A stretch of DNA of 64,000 nucleotides from Clostridiales bacterium (GCA_017545245.1 JAFWPB010000010.1:18661-82660); one strand, 5' to 3'; shown: positions 1-9,305, counted from the first letter of the stretch. Program-made: numbers and translations. The notes: a model not told the origin generated them from the letters alone.

Positions 1-1
1 T

Positions 2-181
2 CCGGAGTGGGCCGAGTCCGGCCGGTGCAAGATCCATGCCTGCACCAGGGAACACGGTGTGACGATCTGCGGTCTTTGTGAAAACTTTCCCTGTGAGAAG
101 GTCCCTGAACTGATGCCGTGGAATAAAAACGTGGTCAATCACCTGAAGTATATTCTCGAAGAGTATAAGAAACAGCATTGA
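2..181 (+). CDS. C-terminal end of a DUF3795-like cysteine-rich protein (partial)
   Basis: The frame is open from the first base of the window and ends at a TGA at 179-181, giving 59 residues without a start. It has cysteine pairs (CKIHAC, then CGLCENFPC) and ends in a Lys-rich helix. This arrangement resembles the C-terminal part of DUF3795 proteins, short cysteine-rich proteins of unknown function that may bind metal. The rest of the gene lies upstream of the window. The frame and stop are seen directly; the family assignment is by eye and moderate. Confidence 0.6.
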   Translation, partial: PEWAESGRCKIHACTREHGVTICGLCENFPCEKVPELMPWNKNVVNHLKYILEEYKKQH

Positions 182-225
182 CCGGCAAGTTCTTTTCAAG
201 TCAAAGAACACAAGAAATATCAAAA

Positions 226-260
226 CTGCACTTTTCAAAAAACGTATTCTGATAGTGCAG
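226..260. repeat. 7-bp inverted repeat before the AraC-type gene
   Basis: CTGCACT at 226-232 and AGTGCAG at 254-260 are perfect inverted arms 21 nt apart, just ahead of the ribosome-binding site (GGAGGA from 260) of the AraC-family gene. It could be an autoregulatory operator or a weak RNA hairpin. Seven base pairs can arise by chance. Confidence 0.3.
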
Positions 261-273
261 GAGGACAAAAACG

Positions 274-1161
274 ATGAAGGAATGGAGCGAAACAGTTCAA
301 CGCATGATCGATTGGATCGAGAGAAATGCGGACCAGCCGAGGATACTGGAAACGATGTCTTCAGAAATCGGATATTCCCCTTGGTATTGTTCCGTACTCT
401 TTCATGATGTGACCGGCTTTACGTTGAAAACGTATGTATCCCGAAGGAGGCTTGCCCGGGCTGCTGAAGAGATTCGGGATACGGATGAAAGAATACTGGA
501 TATTGCGGTGAAGAACGGCTTTTCCTCACAGGAGGCATTGACGAGACTCTTCAAAGAACAGTTCGGATGTACACCGGCGGCATACCGCAAAAATCCGGTT
601 CCAGTACCGCTTCAGAACTTCAAAACAGTATTGTTCCCTGACTATGATGAAAAGAGGATCAAAACAATGGAAGAATCAAGAATGAATGTTAGAGTAGAGT
701 TTATCCCGGCACACAAGTATATGGGTATCTGGGAAGAAAGAGCGGAGAATTATTGTGATTTCTGGGAGTACCATTCCTGCGATGAAGTTTGCGGATTTGT
801 GACAAGCATGGATAAGATGGCACACCCGATCGTGACTGCGCACACAGCCGGATGGGTGAACAAAGGAGGAAAGAAGACGTATTTCTATGGTACAGGCATT
901 CCTTCAGACTATAACGGACCTGTCCCGGAAGGTTTTGAGATCCGTGAGATTCCGGAAAGCTATTATCTCGTATTTGAGTATCCGTCCTTTGATTACATGA
1001 AGGAGAATGCAGACGTGATGAGCGCGGTGGAAAAACTCGCATGGAATTTCGATCCGAGTGAGAAAGGCTTTGCCTGGAACGAAGATGTCTGCCCGGATTA
1101 CCAGAGACATAACCCGGAGAAATTCGGCTATCAGGTATTGCGTCCAGTGAAGAAACTCTGA
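274..1161 (+). CDS. AraC-family regulator with C-terminal GyrI-like effector domain
   Basis: This 295-residue protein starts at an ATG preceded by GGAGGA 8 nt upstream. Residues 8-107 form the two helix-turn-helix motifs of AraC/XylS regulators, with the typical second motif DIAVKNGFSSQEALTRLFKEQ. Residues about 137-293 resemble the effector-binding domain of the Rob/SoxS/GyrI type. The combination is found in transcription factors that sense small hydrophobic or cationic ligands. It stands alone, with a nitrilase-family gene 66 nt downstream that may be co-transcribed. The ligand and targets cannot be told from the sequence. Confidence 0.9.
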   Translation: MKEWSETVQRMIDWIERNADQPRILETMSSEIGYSPWYCSVLFHDVTGFTLKTYVSRRRLARAAEEIRDTDERILDIAVKNGFSSQEALTRLFKEQFGCTPAAYRKNPVPVPLQNFKTVLFPDYDEKRIKTMEESRMNVRVEFIPAHKYMGIWEERAENYCDFWEYHSCDEVCGFVTSMDKMAHPIVTAHTAGWVNKGGKKTYFYGTGIPSDYNGPVPEGFEIREIPESYYLVFEYPSFDYMKENADVMSAVEKLAWNFDPSEKGFAWNEDVCPDYQRHNPEKFGYQVLRPVKKL

Positions 1162-1227
1162 TAGAGTTGGAAGATAGTTGATACACGGAGCCCTTGAAGA
1201 AAAAGAACTGGATAAGGAGATGAAAGA

Positions 1228-2004
1228 ATGAGAATCGCAGCTTATCAGTATGCAGTGACTTCCGACATAAAGAAGAACTTTGAAACGATCCAGAAAGCAA
1301 TCCGGCAAGCCAAGGAGCAGCAGGCTGAACTGGTGCTTTTCCCGGAATGCGCCCTCACGGGCTATCCTCCTCGGGATCTTCCTTCTTCTTCAGATGTAGA
1401 CTTCAACCTTGTGGAGAGTTGCTGTGAAGAACTTCAGAAATTCTGCGATGAAACTTCAGTAGCTTTTGTTGTGGGTACGATCGCCCTTGATGAGGGGAAG
1501 ATCTATAACCGCGCGATCTTCTTCCGTCCGTATACAGCTTGTGAAGTGTACGATAAACGTGCACTCTGGGGCTGGGACCGGGATAATTTCCAAAAAGGCC
1601 AGAAACGTGGTATCACCGAGTACAAAGGGTTCCGGATCGGGATCCGGATATGCTTCGAAGTACGCTTCCCGGAGTATTTCCGTGAACTTTATCAGGAGAA
1701 GACAGATCTTGATCTGGTTCTTTTCTATGATGTGACCGATTCTGAAAACATCGAAAGATACAACATGATAAAGGGACATCTCCAGACGCGTGCGGTGGAG
1801 AATGTGTGCCCTGTTCTTACTAGTAACACGATCGCACCGTACCAGACTGCGCCGACAGTGCTTTTCGGACGGTCCGGACAGGTCCTTGCGGAGAACAGTA
1901 GAAACGAAGAAGGGTTGATCGTATTTGACCTGGAAAAGAAGGAATACGATTTCGGTGAACGCGGAAGAGCGGAAATCTCTGATGAACTTGTCCAAAAACT
2001 ATGA
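1228..2004 (+). CDS. Carbon-nitrogen hydrolase (nitrilase superfamily)
   Basis: A 258-residue protein, normal for single-domain nitrilase-superfamily amidases. All three catalytic residues are visible: Glu40 in LFPECALTGYPP, Lys110 in VYDKRALWG and Cys142 in RICFEVRFPE. Members hydrolyse amides, N-carbamoyl compounds or nitriles through a cysteine thioester. No signal peptide is present, so it is cytosolic. The start has AAGGAGA 8 nt upstream. A strong hairpin terminator at 2029-2079 closes the unit. Substrate is unknown; a repair amidase (Nit-type) or carbamoylputrescine-amidase-like enzyme are possibilities. Confidence 0.88.
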   Translation: MRIAAYQYAVTSDIKKNFETIQKAIRQAKEQQAELVLFPECALTGYPPRDLPSSSDVDFNLVESCCEELQKFCDETSVAFVVGTIALDEGKIYNRAIFFRPYTACEVYDKRALWGWDRDNFQKGQKRGITEYKGFRIGIRICFEVRFPEYFRELYQEKTDLDLVLFYDVTDSENIERYNMIKGHLQTRAVENVCPVLTSNTIAPYQTAPTVLFGRSGQVLAENSRNEEGLIVFDLEKKEYDFGERGRAEISDELVQKL

Positions 2005-2028
2005 TTCATTTTGGGAAACTACGTTGAA

Positions 2029-2079
2029 ATGACCTGCAAACACATATATTATAGTGTTTGCAGGTCATCTTGCTTTTTG
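2029..2079 (+). terminator. Rho-independent terminator after the nitrilase gene
   Basis: A perfect 15-bp stem (2029-2043 with 2054-2068, core GACCTGCAAACAC) closes a 10-nt AT loop and is followed by ATCTTGCTTTTT. The U-rich tail slightly overlaps the leader of the next gene (SD at 2079-2089). Confidence 0.8.
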
Positions 2080-2096
2080 AGGAAAAGGAAAAAGAT

Positions 2097-3281
2097 ATGT
2101 ATTTAAAAGAAAGACTAATTAAGGCATTTAAGGTTAAAAATGTCATCCTGATGATCCTGGCGATCTTCCAGGTCGTGGCGATGGGATGGAACATAATAGA
2201 CCTTCTGGTCTACTATTCGGACGATATCGATACGGCCTTGACTGCAAAATCCATGCCGGGATCGATCCGCGGCGTGATCGTCGGTGTGCTCGTTTTGTTT
2301 TTTGTGGCATTATCCAGAAAAATGATCGGCGATGCCCGATTCTACTCCAGTTATTTTGAAGGCGATCTGGACGGCTACGTATCTGTTTCGGATCTTGCGA
2401 AAGTGACAGGCAAGCCGGCGTTCCTTGTGAATCTTGAACTTGCTTTGTACCGTGTGCTTTACATGAAGAAGTTCACGATGAAAACGATCGAAGGCCAGCG
2501 TGTTGCTGAGCTTTACAGCAAGAAGACAATGTGTGAGTGCAAGAATTGTGGTGCGCCGATCGAAAAGAGGACGTATTTTACCGGACAATGCAACTATTGC
2601 GGCAGTTCCGATCTTTATGCGAAAGTGATTTCGGGAGACCGCTTCTACAGTGTTTCAAATGAATTGCAGCGTGGAATGAGCCGGCCGGATTATTATGAAG
2701 CGACAGGACTTGCTGCGAAAGCATCCATGAACGTCCTGATCCTGATCGTGGGGATCGCTGTTTTGGTCATCTCGGCAATCTATATGGTCGACATGATCGG
2801 GAAGTATGGTGACAAGGAATATCTGACGAAGGTTCTTCTTGATCCGGATTCGCACCTTCGTTCTTTTGACTTGATCAAAAAGGATATCATGCATTCGATC
2901 CTTCTTACTGGAATCATGGTCGTTGCCTTCAGCATCCTTCTGGTCCGCAGGATCAAGATGCTCCTGTCGATAGGCGTGGCAGGCGCGGTCGCCAGATTCT
3001 TCTCCAGTTGCAAGAAGCCATTTATCGAGGCGCAGGAGATCCCTGAAGTCAAGGCTTCTGGAGAGAAGAAGTTGAAACCGGTGCGTGGAGCGATCCGCAA
3101 AGGATATCTTGCCCATTGCACGCTGGAATCGCATGAAGGTGCGCTGAAAGTCGCCCTTGCAAAGAAGATCGTAAAGGATACATGCCCGAGCTGTGCTTCC
3201 CCGATTAATGGGGCCGTTGATGAAAACTATGTCTGCAAGTATTGCGGAAACAAGATCATGGGCGTGATCGTGAAGCAGTAA
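2097..3281 (+). CDS. Membrane protein with two zinc-ribbon motifs, unknown function
   Basis: The protein has 394 residues from ATG 2097, chosen because GAGGAAAAGGA lies 8-18 nt upstream; a TTG at 2058 would lie inside the terminator hairpin. It shows hydrophobic segments near residues 20-40, 60-80, 215-235 and 265-285. A central cysteine cluster (CECKNCGAP with QCNYCGSS) and a C-terminal one (CPSCASP with CKYCGNK) look like zinc ribbons. Zinc ribbons framing membrane segments occur in many uncharacterised Firmicutes proteins. Neighbours give no clue: it is flanked by its own leader and a 97-nt gap. I do not recognise a named family. Confidence 0.75.
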   Translation: MYLKERLIKAFKVKNVILMILAIFQVVAMGWNIIDLLVYYSDDIDTALTAKSMPGSIRGVIVGVLVLFFVALSRKMIGDARFYSSYFEGDLDGYVSVSDLAKVTGKPAFLVNLELALYRVLYMKKFTMKTIEGQRVAELYSKKTMCECKNCGAPIEKRTYFTGQCNYCGSSDLYAKVISGDRFYSVSNELQRGMSRPDYYEATGLAAKASMNVLILIVGIAVLVISAIYMVDMIGKYGDKEYLTKVLLDPDSHLRSFDLIKKDIMHSILLTGIMVVAFSILLVRRIKMLLSIGVAGAVARFFSSCKKPFIEAQEIPEVKASGEKKLKPVRGAIRKGYLAHCTLESHEGALKVALAKKIVKDTCPSCASPINGAVDENYVCKYCGNKIMGVIVKQ

Positions 3282-3378
3282 AGCAAGTGCTTTTGGCGTT
3301 GAAATACCAATGCCTTCTCTCGACAGATATGCATAAAAGCATTACTATTATTCTAGTAGCTAATTGGAGATGTGATAT

Positions 3379-4410
3379 ATGAAAAAACGTAGAGTGGCTT
3401 TCTTATTGATGACAGTGTTCCTTGCGGGGTATTGTTCTATCGCCTGTGACAAAACATCCAGCCCGACAAAAGCGGTGATCACCTCATTGACATCGGCAAC
3501 AGAGAGTGCGGTTTCAACAACGGGCGAGAATACGACGACCACAGTGGAAGAAACCCCTGAAGTAACGGAAAGCACAACAGCGATGGAGATCATCAATGGT
3601 GTGCCGCACAAGGATCCGCGGGTTCTTAGTAAGGATTATACAAACACGTTGGACAAACTCGATTTTATCAAGGAATGCCTGCTGGAGAATAAAGCCTATT
3701 ACGAGACGCTGGATAATAATGCCGAGGATACATGGTGTTATGTTTTGAAGGATAACCACGAGCAGTCCGGTTCGTATGAATACTTCCCGATTGCCGACTA
3801 TAACGGTATTTACGTGGACAAGAACGCGAAGGATGACGACAAGGTGATCTACCTCACATTCGACTGCGGATATCCGTCCAGCCGTACGCCGCATATTCTG
3901 GATATGCTGAAAGAACATAACGTGAAGGCCAACTTCTTCGTGACCAAGATGTACCTTGAAGAATGCTCGGATTATTGTATCCGTATGAAGCAGGAAGGAC
4001 ATGCGGTCTGCAATCACACCGTATCACACAAAGATCTGACGGTGCTTTCTCACGAAGAAATCGTGAATGAAATCATGGATGTCGCAGAGTTCTACTACGA
4101 AAAGACCGGATATGAGTTTGACCCGTATTTCCGTACGCCGACAGGTTCTTATACCAAGCGCCTTATGACGATCATCAACGATGCCGGTTATAAGACTGTG
4201 TTCTGGAGTTTTGCTGTATATGATTACGATCAGAATAACCAGCCGGACCCGGCCGATGTTCTGGCCCAGTTTAAGAAGAGACACCATAACGGAGCAATCG
4301 TGCTTCTGCATAACGACTCTTCCGGAGATGAAGCGGCACTGGATTCGGTTCTTTCCTATCTGCAGGGTGAAGGATACCGTTTCGCCCTTTTAAACGAACT
4401 GGATCAATAA
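3379..4410 (+). CDS. Polysaccharide deacetylase, PdaA-like (CE4)
   Basis: A 343-residue secreted protein. The N-terminus has a hydrophobic signal followed by Cys23 (SIAC), an imperfect lipobox, then a Thr/Ser/Glu-rich spacer to about residue 70. The CE4 NodB domain covers about 155-340: Asp162 in TFDCGY (motif 1), His213 and His217 in NHTVSH (motif 2) and RTPTGSY from 252 (motif 3). The segment before the domain and the FDCGY form match the PdaA group, which deacetylates N-acetylmuramic acid during cortex muramic-lactam formation. Related housekeeping peptidoglycan deacetylases look similar, so a spore role is only inferred. Confidence 0.85.
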   Translation: MKKRRVAFLLMTVFLAGYCSIACDKTSSPTKAVITSLTSATESAVSTTGENTTTTVEETPEVTESTTAMEIINGVPHKDPRVLSKDYTNTLDKLDFIKECLLENKAYYETLDNNAEDTWCYVLKDNHEQSGSYEYFPIADYNGIYVDKNAKDDDKVIYLTFDCGYPSSRTPHILDMLKEHNVKANFFVTKMYLEECSDYCIRMKQEGHAVCNHTVSHKDLTVLSHEEIVNEIMDVAEFYYEKTGYEFDPYFRTPTGSYTKRLMTIINDAGYKTVFWSFAVYDYDQNNQPDPADVLAQFKKRHHNGAIVLLHNDSSGDEAALDSVLSYLQGEGYRFALLNELDQ

Positions 4411-4463
4411 TCTTTCCTTGATTCTGCATGCGATTACGTGATGCAGAGTGGTCTCGAAAATGG

Positions 4464-4469
4464 TATTAT
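4464..4469 (+). promoter_or_regulatory. Possible -10 box (TGGTATTAT) before the phosphoribosyltransferase gene
   Basis: TATTAT at 4464-4469 is preceded by TGG, giving an extended -10 form, 73 nt before the start codon. No good -35 is seen. An upstream hairpin (TCTGCAT with ATGCAGA near 4425-4449) lacks a T-run and is not called a terminator. Confidence 0.3.
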
Positions 4470-4541
4470 ATATATGTTTTTTGTTGCTTGGATCAATTGC
4501 TGCCGGGTTTTCGTCCGATAGCGTGAAAGAGAGGAACGTAT

Positions 4542-5105
4542 ATGAAATATACCATGAAGATTGCAGGGCTTGAGAGGGATCTTCCGCTTTGCCCGATCTC
4601 AGATGAACTTTATATCGCTGCATTTATCTGCTTTGGTGATGCCCAGATATCGGAGGCATGCGCCAGAGAACTTCTGAAACTTGTTCCGCGTGAAGATTAC
4701 GATTACATCTTTACTGCTGAAGCCAAGGGTATCCCGCTCGCGCATGAGATGGCGCGTCAGTGTGGAGCCGAGAAATACTTTGTTGCCCGAAAAGGACCCA
4801 AGAACTACATGCCGGATCCGATCTCCGTTGAGGACCGCTCTATTACGACCCGTGGTGTACAAAAACTCTATCTGGGACGTGACGATGCGGACATGATCTC
4901 TGGCAAGCGTATCCTTCTGGTCGACGATGTCATCTCCACCGGCGGTTCGCTTCGTGCGATGGAAGAGATGGTCAAGCTCTGCGGCGGTGAAGTAACCGGC
5001 AGAGTCTGCGTACTGGCAGAAGGTGATGCTGCGAAGAGAACAGACATCAAGTTTCTGGATACGATCCCGCTTTTTGATGCAAACGGAAACCCGATCGGGA
5101 AATGA
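4542..5105 (+). CDS. Adenine-phosphoribosyltransferase-like protein
   Basis: A 187-residue cytosolic protein of the type I phosphoribosyltransferase fold. The PRPP-binding loop is seen as ILLVDDVISTGGSLRAM near residues 124-140, with the two acidic residues and the TGGS phosphate loop. The pattern IFTAEAKGIPLAHEMAR near 57-73 is typical of Apt/PurR-like proteins. It probably joins PRPP to a purine or related base, or is a sensor derived from such an enzyme. The start has GAGAGGAACG upstream. It lies 71 nt before the GH36 gene. Confidence 0.85.
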   Translation: MKYTMKIAGLERDLPLCPISDELYIAAFICFGDAQISEACARELLKLVPREDYDYIFTAEAKGIPLAHEMARQCGAEKYFVARKGPKNYMPDPISVEDRSITTRGVQKLYLGRDDADMISGKRILLVDDVISTGGSLRAMEEMVKLCGGEVTGRVCVLAEGDAAKRTDIKFLDTIPLFDANGNPIGK

Positions 5106-5176
5106 TCTTTTCCTGAAGGAAGTATTGCAGAAACAGGAGTTTCGGAAGATCTGACTTTCGGATATGAGGAAAGACT

Positions 5177-6841
5177 ATGGAAATATCCTATAAAATCGAT
5201 GGAAAAGTATTTCGTACCGAGTGTACAAACGACCATATCAAGGTCGAGGATGCCAACCGTTCGGGACATAGAACGGTGGTCGTGACCGCTGTGTGTGACC
5301 TGGAACTTCTGGACGCAGAGATTTCGATCGAGCATGCTTATCATCTGGATGATCTTGTGATGGTAAATGGTTATCAGTCCTGGACGGAAACGCGCGAATT
5401 CCTGCAAGGTGAGTATCTGACGAATCTTCGGAAGCGCCCGAAGATGATCACGGACAAATATCACTTTAAAGAGTATGGCTCCCAGGCTTTCTGGAACATG
5501 CCGGCCGGTCAGCATCTGGGTTTTGATTATGCCTATATTTCCGGACAGGAACCGCTCTTTATCGGAAGTTTCAACTACAAAAATGCATATCTTCTGATCT
5601 GGTTTGACGAGAAGGCCGAGAAGATCCGTCTGCAGAGCGACTGTGAAGGAAGGACCCTTCTGGCAGGTGAGTCATTCCACCTTTTTGATTATGTGATCGA
5701 TGAGTATGGGGACGACTATTTTGCCTCTTTTACACCGGTTTCCGACAAGAAGATCTTCGGCTACACGTCCTGGTACAAGCACTATCAGAATATCAACAAT
5801 GAGGTCCTGGAAGCTTCTCTTGAAAAGATCGATCCGCGTATGCAGTTGTTCCAGATCGACGATGGTTATGAGACAGCTATCGGCGACTGGATGGACATCG
5901 ATAAAGAAAAGTTCCCGGACGGCCTCTCGCCTATAGTCGGGAAGATCCATCAGAAAGGCCTGATGGCAGGAATCTGGCTGGCTCCTTTCTTGTGCGAAGA
6001 GGATTCGAAAATCATGAGGAAGTACCCGGACTGGATCGCCAAGGATGAAAAGGGCGAGAAGATCTATGCCGGTTGTAACTGGAGTGGCGATTGCCCGCTG
6101 GATCTGAATAATCCCGAGGTCGTGGAATATATCCGGAAAGTGCTGCGCTATTTTGATTCTCTCGGGTTCGACTTCTTTAAGTTCGATTTCCTGTATGCCG
6201 TTAACCTGAACCGGCTGAAGGGAAAGACAAGATCAGAAACCGCTGAATTTGCTTATGGCCTGCTTCGTGAAGAACTTCCGGGAAAACTGCTCCTCGGAAG
6301 CGGAGCGACGCTTTCCAACTGCTTTGGAAGGTTTGATTATGTCAGGATCGGACCGGATATTTCCCTGACATTCGATGATCTGCCGTACATGCGTTTCTTC
6401 CATCCGGAGCGTGTCAGCACCCGTGTGACGCTTCTTAATACGATCTTCCGAAGTGGTATGAACAGGAGAATGTTCCTGAATGATCCGGATGTCTTCCTGC
6501 TTCGTGATGAGGACATGAAGATGACGTTCTCCCAGAGAACGGCCCTGACGAATATCAACGCTCTCTTTGGTTCGTTGCTGCTGACGTCGGACGATGTTTC
6601 GTCCTATGACGAGAAGAAGAAGGCGGTCCTGGAGAAGGCGCTTGTTCTGTTTGAGAAGGCAAAAGTCCTCTCATATAAGCGTATGGACCAGCTGATCTGC
6701 ATCGAATATGAAGTCTCGGGTGAGACAAAAACAGTCTACTATGACACTTACCGCGGCGTACTGAAAGACCGCGCAAGTGCTTTTTCCTTAGATAATTCCG
6801 TGATAAAAGAACTTGTGTCGCACAGGAAGGGGAAGGATTGA
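5177..6841 (+). CDS. Alpha-galactosidase, glycoside hydrolase family 36
   Basis: A 554-residue enzyme without signal peptide, so it probably cleaves imported alpha-galactosides such as melibiose or raffinose-type sugars. It has an N-terminal beta-domain to about 185 and a TIM barrel after it. GH36/clan GH-D motifs are clear: GYTSWY near 195, FQIDDGYE at 225-232, the nucleophile Asp337 in FFKFDFLY and the acid/base Asp394 in RIGPD. It is shorter than the roughly 720-residue GH36 enzymes, resembling the compact GH36 subgroups. Its stop overlaps the start region of the AmmeMemoRadiSam gene, implying co-transcription. Confidence 0.9.
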   Translation: MEISYKIDGKVFRTECTNDHIKVEDANRSGHRTVVVTAVCDLELLDAEISIEHAYHLDDLVMVNGYQSWTETREFLQGEYLTNLRKRPKMITDKYHFKEYGSQAFWNMPAGQHLGFDYAYISGQEPLFIGSFNYKNAYLLIWFDEKAEKIRLQSDCEGRTLLAGESFHLFDYVIDEYGDDYFASFTPVSDKKIFGYTSWYKHYQNINNEVLEASLEKIDPRMQLFQIDDGYETAIGDWMDIDKEKFPDGLSPIVGKIHQKGLMAGIWLAPFLCEEDSKIMRKYPDWIAKDEKGEKIYAGCNWSGDCPLDLNNPEVVEYIRKVLRYFDSLGFDFFKFDFLYAVNLNRLKGKTRSETAEFAYGLLREELPGKLLLGSGATLSNCFGRFDYVRIGPDISLTFDDLPYMRFFHPERVSTRVTLLNTIFRSGMNRRMFLNDPDVFLLRDEDMKMTFSQRTALTNINALFGSLLLTSDDVSSYDEKKKAVLEKALVLFEKAKVLSYKRMDQLICIEYEVSGETKTVYYDTYRGVLKDRASAFSLDNSVIKELVSHRKGKD

Positions 6842-6843
6842 GT

Positions 6844-8277
6844 ATGCCGGTCTTGGCTAGTTTTATGGTGCCGCACCCGCCCATGATCGTTCCAGGTGTG
6901 GGACGGGGAAGCGAGAAGCAGGTTGAGGAGACGACCCGTGCTTATGAGCAGGTCGCCAAAGAAATCGCGGCTTTGAGGCCGGAGACGATCGTGTTTACGA
7001 GTCCGCATGCGACGCTGTATGCGGACTATTTTCATATTTCGCCGGGGAAGAAAGCGAAGGGATCGTTTTCGTATTTCCGTGCGCCGGAGGTGAAGTTTTC
7101 GGAGTTTTACGACGAAGAACTGGTCGATAAAATCAGTGAACTCGCCTATCAGGAGCATTTCCCGGCTGGAACGATGGGCGAACGGGAGCCGGAACTGGAT
7201 CATGGTACGATGGTGCCGTTGTGGTTTATCCGGAATCAGTATTCCGGCGGTAAGATCGTGCGGATCGGGCTTTCGGGAAATCCGTTAACGGACCACTACA
7301 AGCTGGGACAGATCCTTGCAAAAGCGGTAGATGTGACCGGCCGGCGCGTCGTGCTCGTGGCGAGCGGTGACCTTTCCCATAAACTTCAGGACTATGGCCC
7401 GTATGGATTTGCGAAAGAAGGTCCGGAATACGATTCGCGGATCATGGATGTCATGGGGCGCGGTGCTTTTGGAGAATTATTCGATTTTGACGAGGCCTTC
7501 TGCGATAAAGCAGCGGAATGCGGACATCGTTCGTTTGTCATCATGGCGGGCGTCTGGGACGGGAAGAAGGTTCGTGCAACGAAGCTTTCCCATCAGGACG
7601 TGACCGGGGTTGGATATGGTATCTGCACTTTTTATCCGGTCGATGAAGATTCTGCGGATGAAGTTTCGGAGAGGCAGTTTCTGAAGAACTATCTTTCCGC
7701 GAAAGAGCAGGAACTGCTCGACAGAAAAGAACACGCGGATGCCTACGTGCGCCTGGCAGTTCTTTCGCTTGAGCATTATATTTCCACCGGAAAGAAACTT
7801 CGGATCCAGGATGCAAAAGAGATCCTGGAGAAGGAAGGAATCTCACTTCCAGAAGCACTTCTTGATTCGCGTGCAGGTGCTTTTGTATCGATCCATAAAC
7901 AAGGCCTGCTGCGAGGCTGCATCGGAACGATTGCACCGACCACGTCGAGCCTTGCCCAGGAGATCATCAACAACGCCGTCAGTGCAAGTACAAGGGATCC
8001 CAGGTTTGACGCCATTACGCCGGATGAATTTCCGTGGCTGGAGGTCAATGTGGATGTGCTGGGAGAAGCGGAGCCGATCGAGTCAAAAGATCTGCTGGAC
8101 GTGAAGAAATATGGCGTGATCGTCAGTACGAAAGACGGGCGGAGGGGACTTCTGCTTCCTGATATTGATGGCGTGGATACGGTCGACGATCAGGTCTCCA
8201 TTGCGATGAGAAAAGGCGGCATCCAGCCGCATGAGAAGTATTCTCTTGAGCGTTTCGAAGTAGTCAGACACATCTGA
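6844..8277 (+). CDS. AmmeMemoRadiSam system fused B/A protein (LigB/MEMO-like plus AMMECR1)
   Basis: This 477-residue protein joins two domains. Residues about 1-265 are a class III extradiol-dioxygenase/MEMO-type domain with conserved histidines in PHPPM, SPHAT, LDHGTMVP and SGDLSHK. Residues about 295-475 are an AMMECR1 domain with the hallmark LRGCIGTIAP. ATG 6844 is preferred because GGAAGG lies 7 nt upstream; a TTG at 6838 is possible. These domains and a radical SAM enzyme form a widespread three-part system of unresolved biochemical function; the radical SAM partner follows 11 nt downstream. Confidence 0.9.
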   Translation: MPVLASFMVPHPPMIVPGVGRGSEKQVEETTRAYEQVAKEIAALRPETIVFTSPHATLYADYFHISPGKKAKGSFSYFRAPEVKFSEFYDEELVDKISELAYQEHFPAGTMGEREPELDHGTMVPLWFIRNQYSGGKIVRIGLSGNPLTDHYKLGQILAKAVDVTGRRVVLVASGDLSHKLQDYGPYGFAKEGPEYDSRIMDVMGRGAFGELFDFDEAFCDKAAECGHRSFVIMAGVWDGKKVRATKLSHQDVTGVGYGICTFYPVDEDSADEVSERQFLKNYLSAKEQELLDRKEHADAYVRLAVLSLEHYISTGKKLRIQDAKEILEKEGISLPEALLDSRAGAFVSIHKQGLLRGCIGTIAPTTSSLAQEIINNAVSASTRDPRFDAITPDEFPWLEVNVDVLGEAEPIESKDLLDVKKYGVIVSTKDGRRGLLLPDIDGVDTVDDQVSIAMRKGGIQPHEKYSLERFEVVRHI

Positions 8278-8288
8278 GGGAGAAGGAC

Positions 8289-9149
8289 ATGGCGAAGTGT
8301 CAGGTTTGTTTCCGGCATTGTGAATTAAAAGAAGGCCAGATCGGGGTTTGCGGGGCAAGGATCGGGCTGGAAGACAAGGTGGCGGCTTCCAATTATGGGA
8401 GAATCACGTCCATAGCACTGGACCCGATCGAGAAGAAGCCTTTGCACCGGTTCTATCCGGGTTCGAAGATTCTTTCGGTCGGAAGTTACGGGTGTAACCT
8501 GCGCTGCCCCTTTTGCCAGAATCATGAGATTTCCTGGTCGGAAGAGGCCATGCGTTTTTCGGAAACGGCGGATACGATCGATCCGGAAAGACTTGTCTTT
8601 CTAGCCCAAAAGTACGTGACCCAGGGAAATATCGGAATAGCTTTTACATACAATGAACCGCTTGTCGGATATGAATTCGTCCGTGATGTGGCGAAGCTTT
8701 CGCATGCAAAAGAACTGAAGAATGTTCTTGTTACCAATGGCACGGCGACTCTGGAAGTCCTGGCTGAACTGGCGCCATATATCGATGCGATGAATGTCGA
8801 TTTAAAGTGCTTTTCGGAAAGAACTTACCGCGAGATACTTGGCGGAGATTTCGATATGGTGAAAGATTTTATCCGGGAAGCAGTGAAGACTGCGCACGTT
8901 GAGCTGACCTGCCTGGCGGTTCCGGGAATGAACGATTCGCCGGATGAGATACGGGAGATGGCTTCCTGGATCGCAAGCCTTAAGGATGCAAAGGGAAATG
9001 TGATTGGAAAAGAAATCCCGCTTCATATATCAAGGTTTTTCCCACGTTTTCATATGCAGGACCGTGCAGCGACACCGGTTCGGGATGTGTACCGGCTTTC
9101 TGAGATCGCAAGGGAAAAACTGGACTATGTATATACGGGAAACTGCTGA
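8289..9149 (+). CDS. amrS: AmmeMemoRadiSam system radical SAM enzyme
   Basis: A 286-residue radical SAM protein related to pyruvate-formate-lyase-activating enzymes. The 4Fe-4S cluster motif is CNLRCPFCQN (CxxxCxxC), near residue 66. An N-terminal cysteine group (CQVCFRHC, CGAR) is typical of AmrS. It starts 11 nt after the fused AMMECR1 gene with GGGAGAAGGA as ribosome-binding site, so the two are co-translated as an operon. The reaction in this system is not established; the context rather than the fold justifies the name. Confidence 0.92.
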   Translation: MAKCQVCFRHCELKEGQIGVCGARIGLEDKVAASNYGRITSIALDPIEKKPLHRFYPGSKILSVGSYGCNLRCPFCQNHEISWSEEAMRFSETADTIDPERLVFLAQKYVTQGNIGIAFTYNEPLVGYEFVRDVAKLSHAKELKNVLVTNGTATLEVLAELAPYIDAMNVDLKCFSERTYREILGGDFDMVKDFIREAVKTAHVELTCLAVPGMNDSPDEIREMASWIASLKDAKGNVIGKEIPLHISRFFPRFHMQDRAATPVRDVYRLSEIAREKLDYVYTGNC

Positions 9150-9231
9150 TTTTCAGACATGATTTGAGATGAATTCGCCGTTATGCCCAAGAGACAGGGC
9201 TTTTTGTAAAGAAAAACTGTCAGATGACGGC

Positions 9232-9260
9232 GTGACAGGTTTGCAATCACGAAGTATACT
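9232..9260 (+). promoter_or_regulatory. SigA-type promoter of the amino-acid ABC operon
   Basis: GTGACA (9232-9237), a 17-bp spacer and TATACT (9255-9260) lie 46 nt before the start of the binding-protein gene. Both hexamers are near consensus and the spacing is ideal. Confidence 0.65.
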
Positions 9261-9305
9261 AGTTACATAATTTGGATGGATGGATCCATTTTTGAGGAGG
9301 GTAAT

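Noticed and set aside
4425..4449. Hairpin after the deacetylase gene as terminator
   Set aside because: TCTGCAT/ATGCAGA stem lacks a following T-run.
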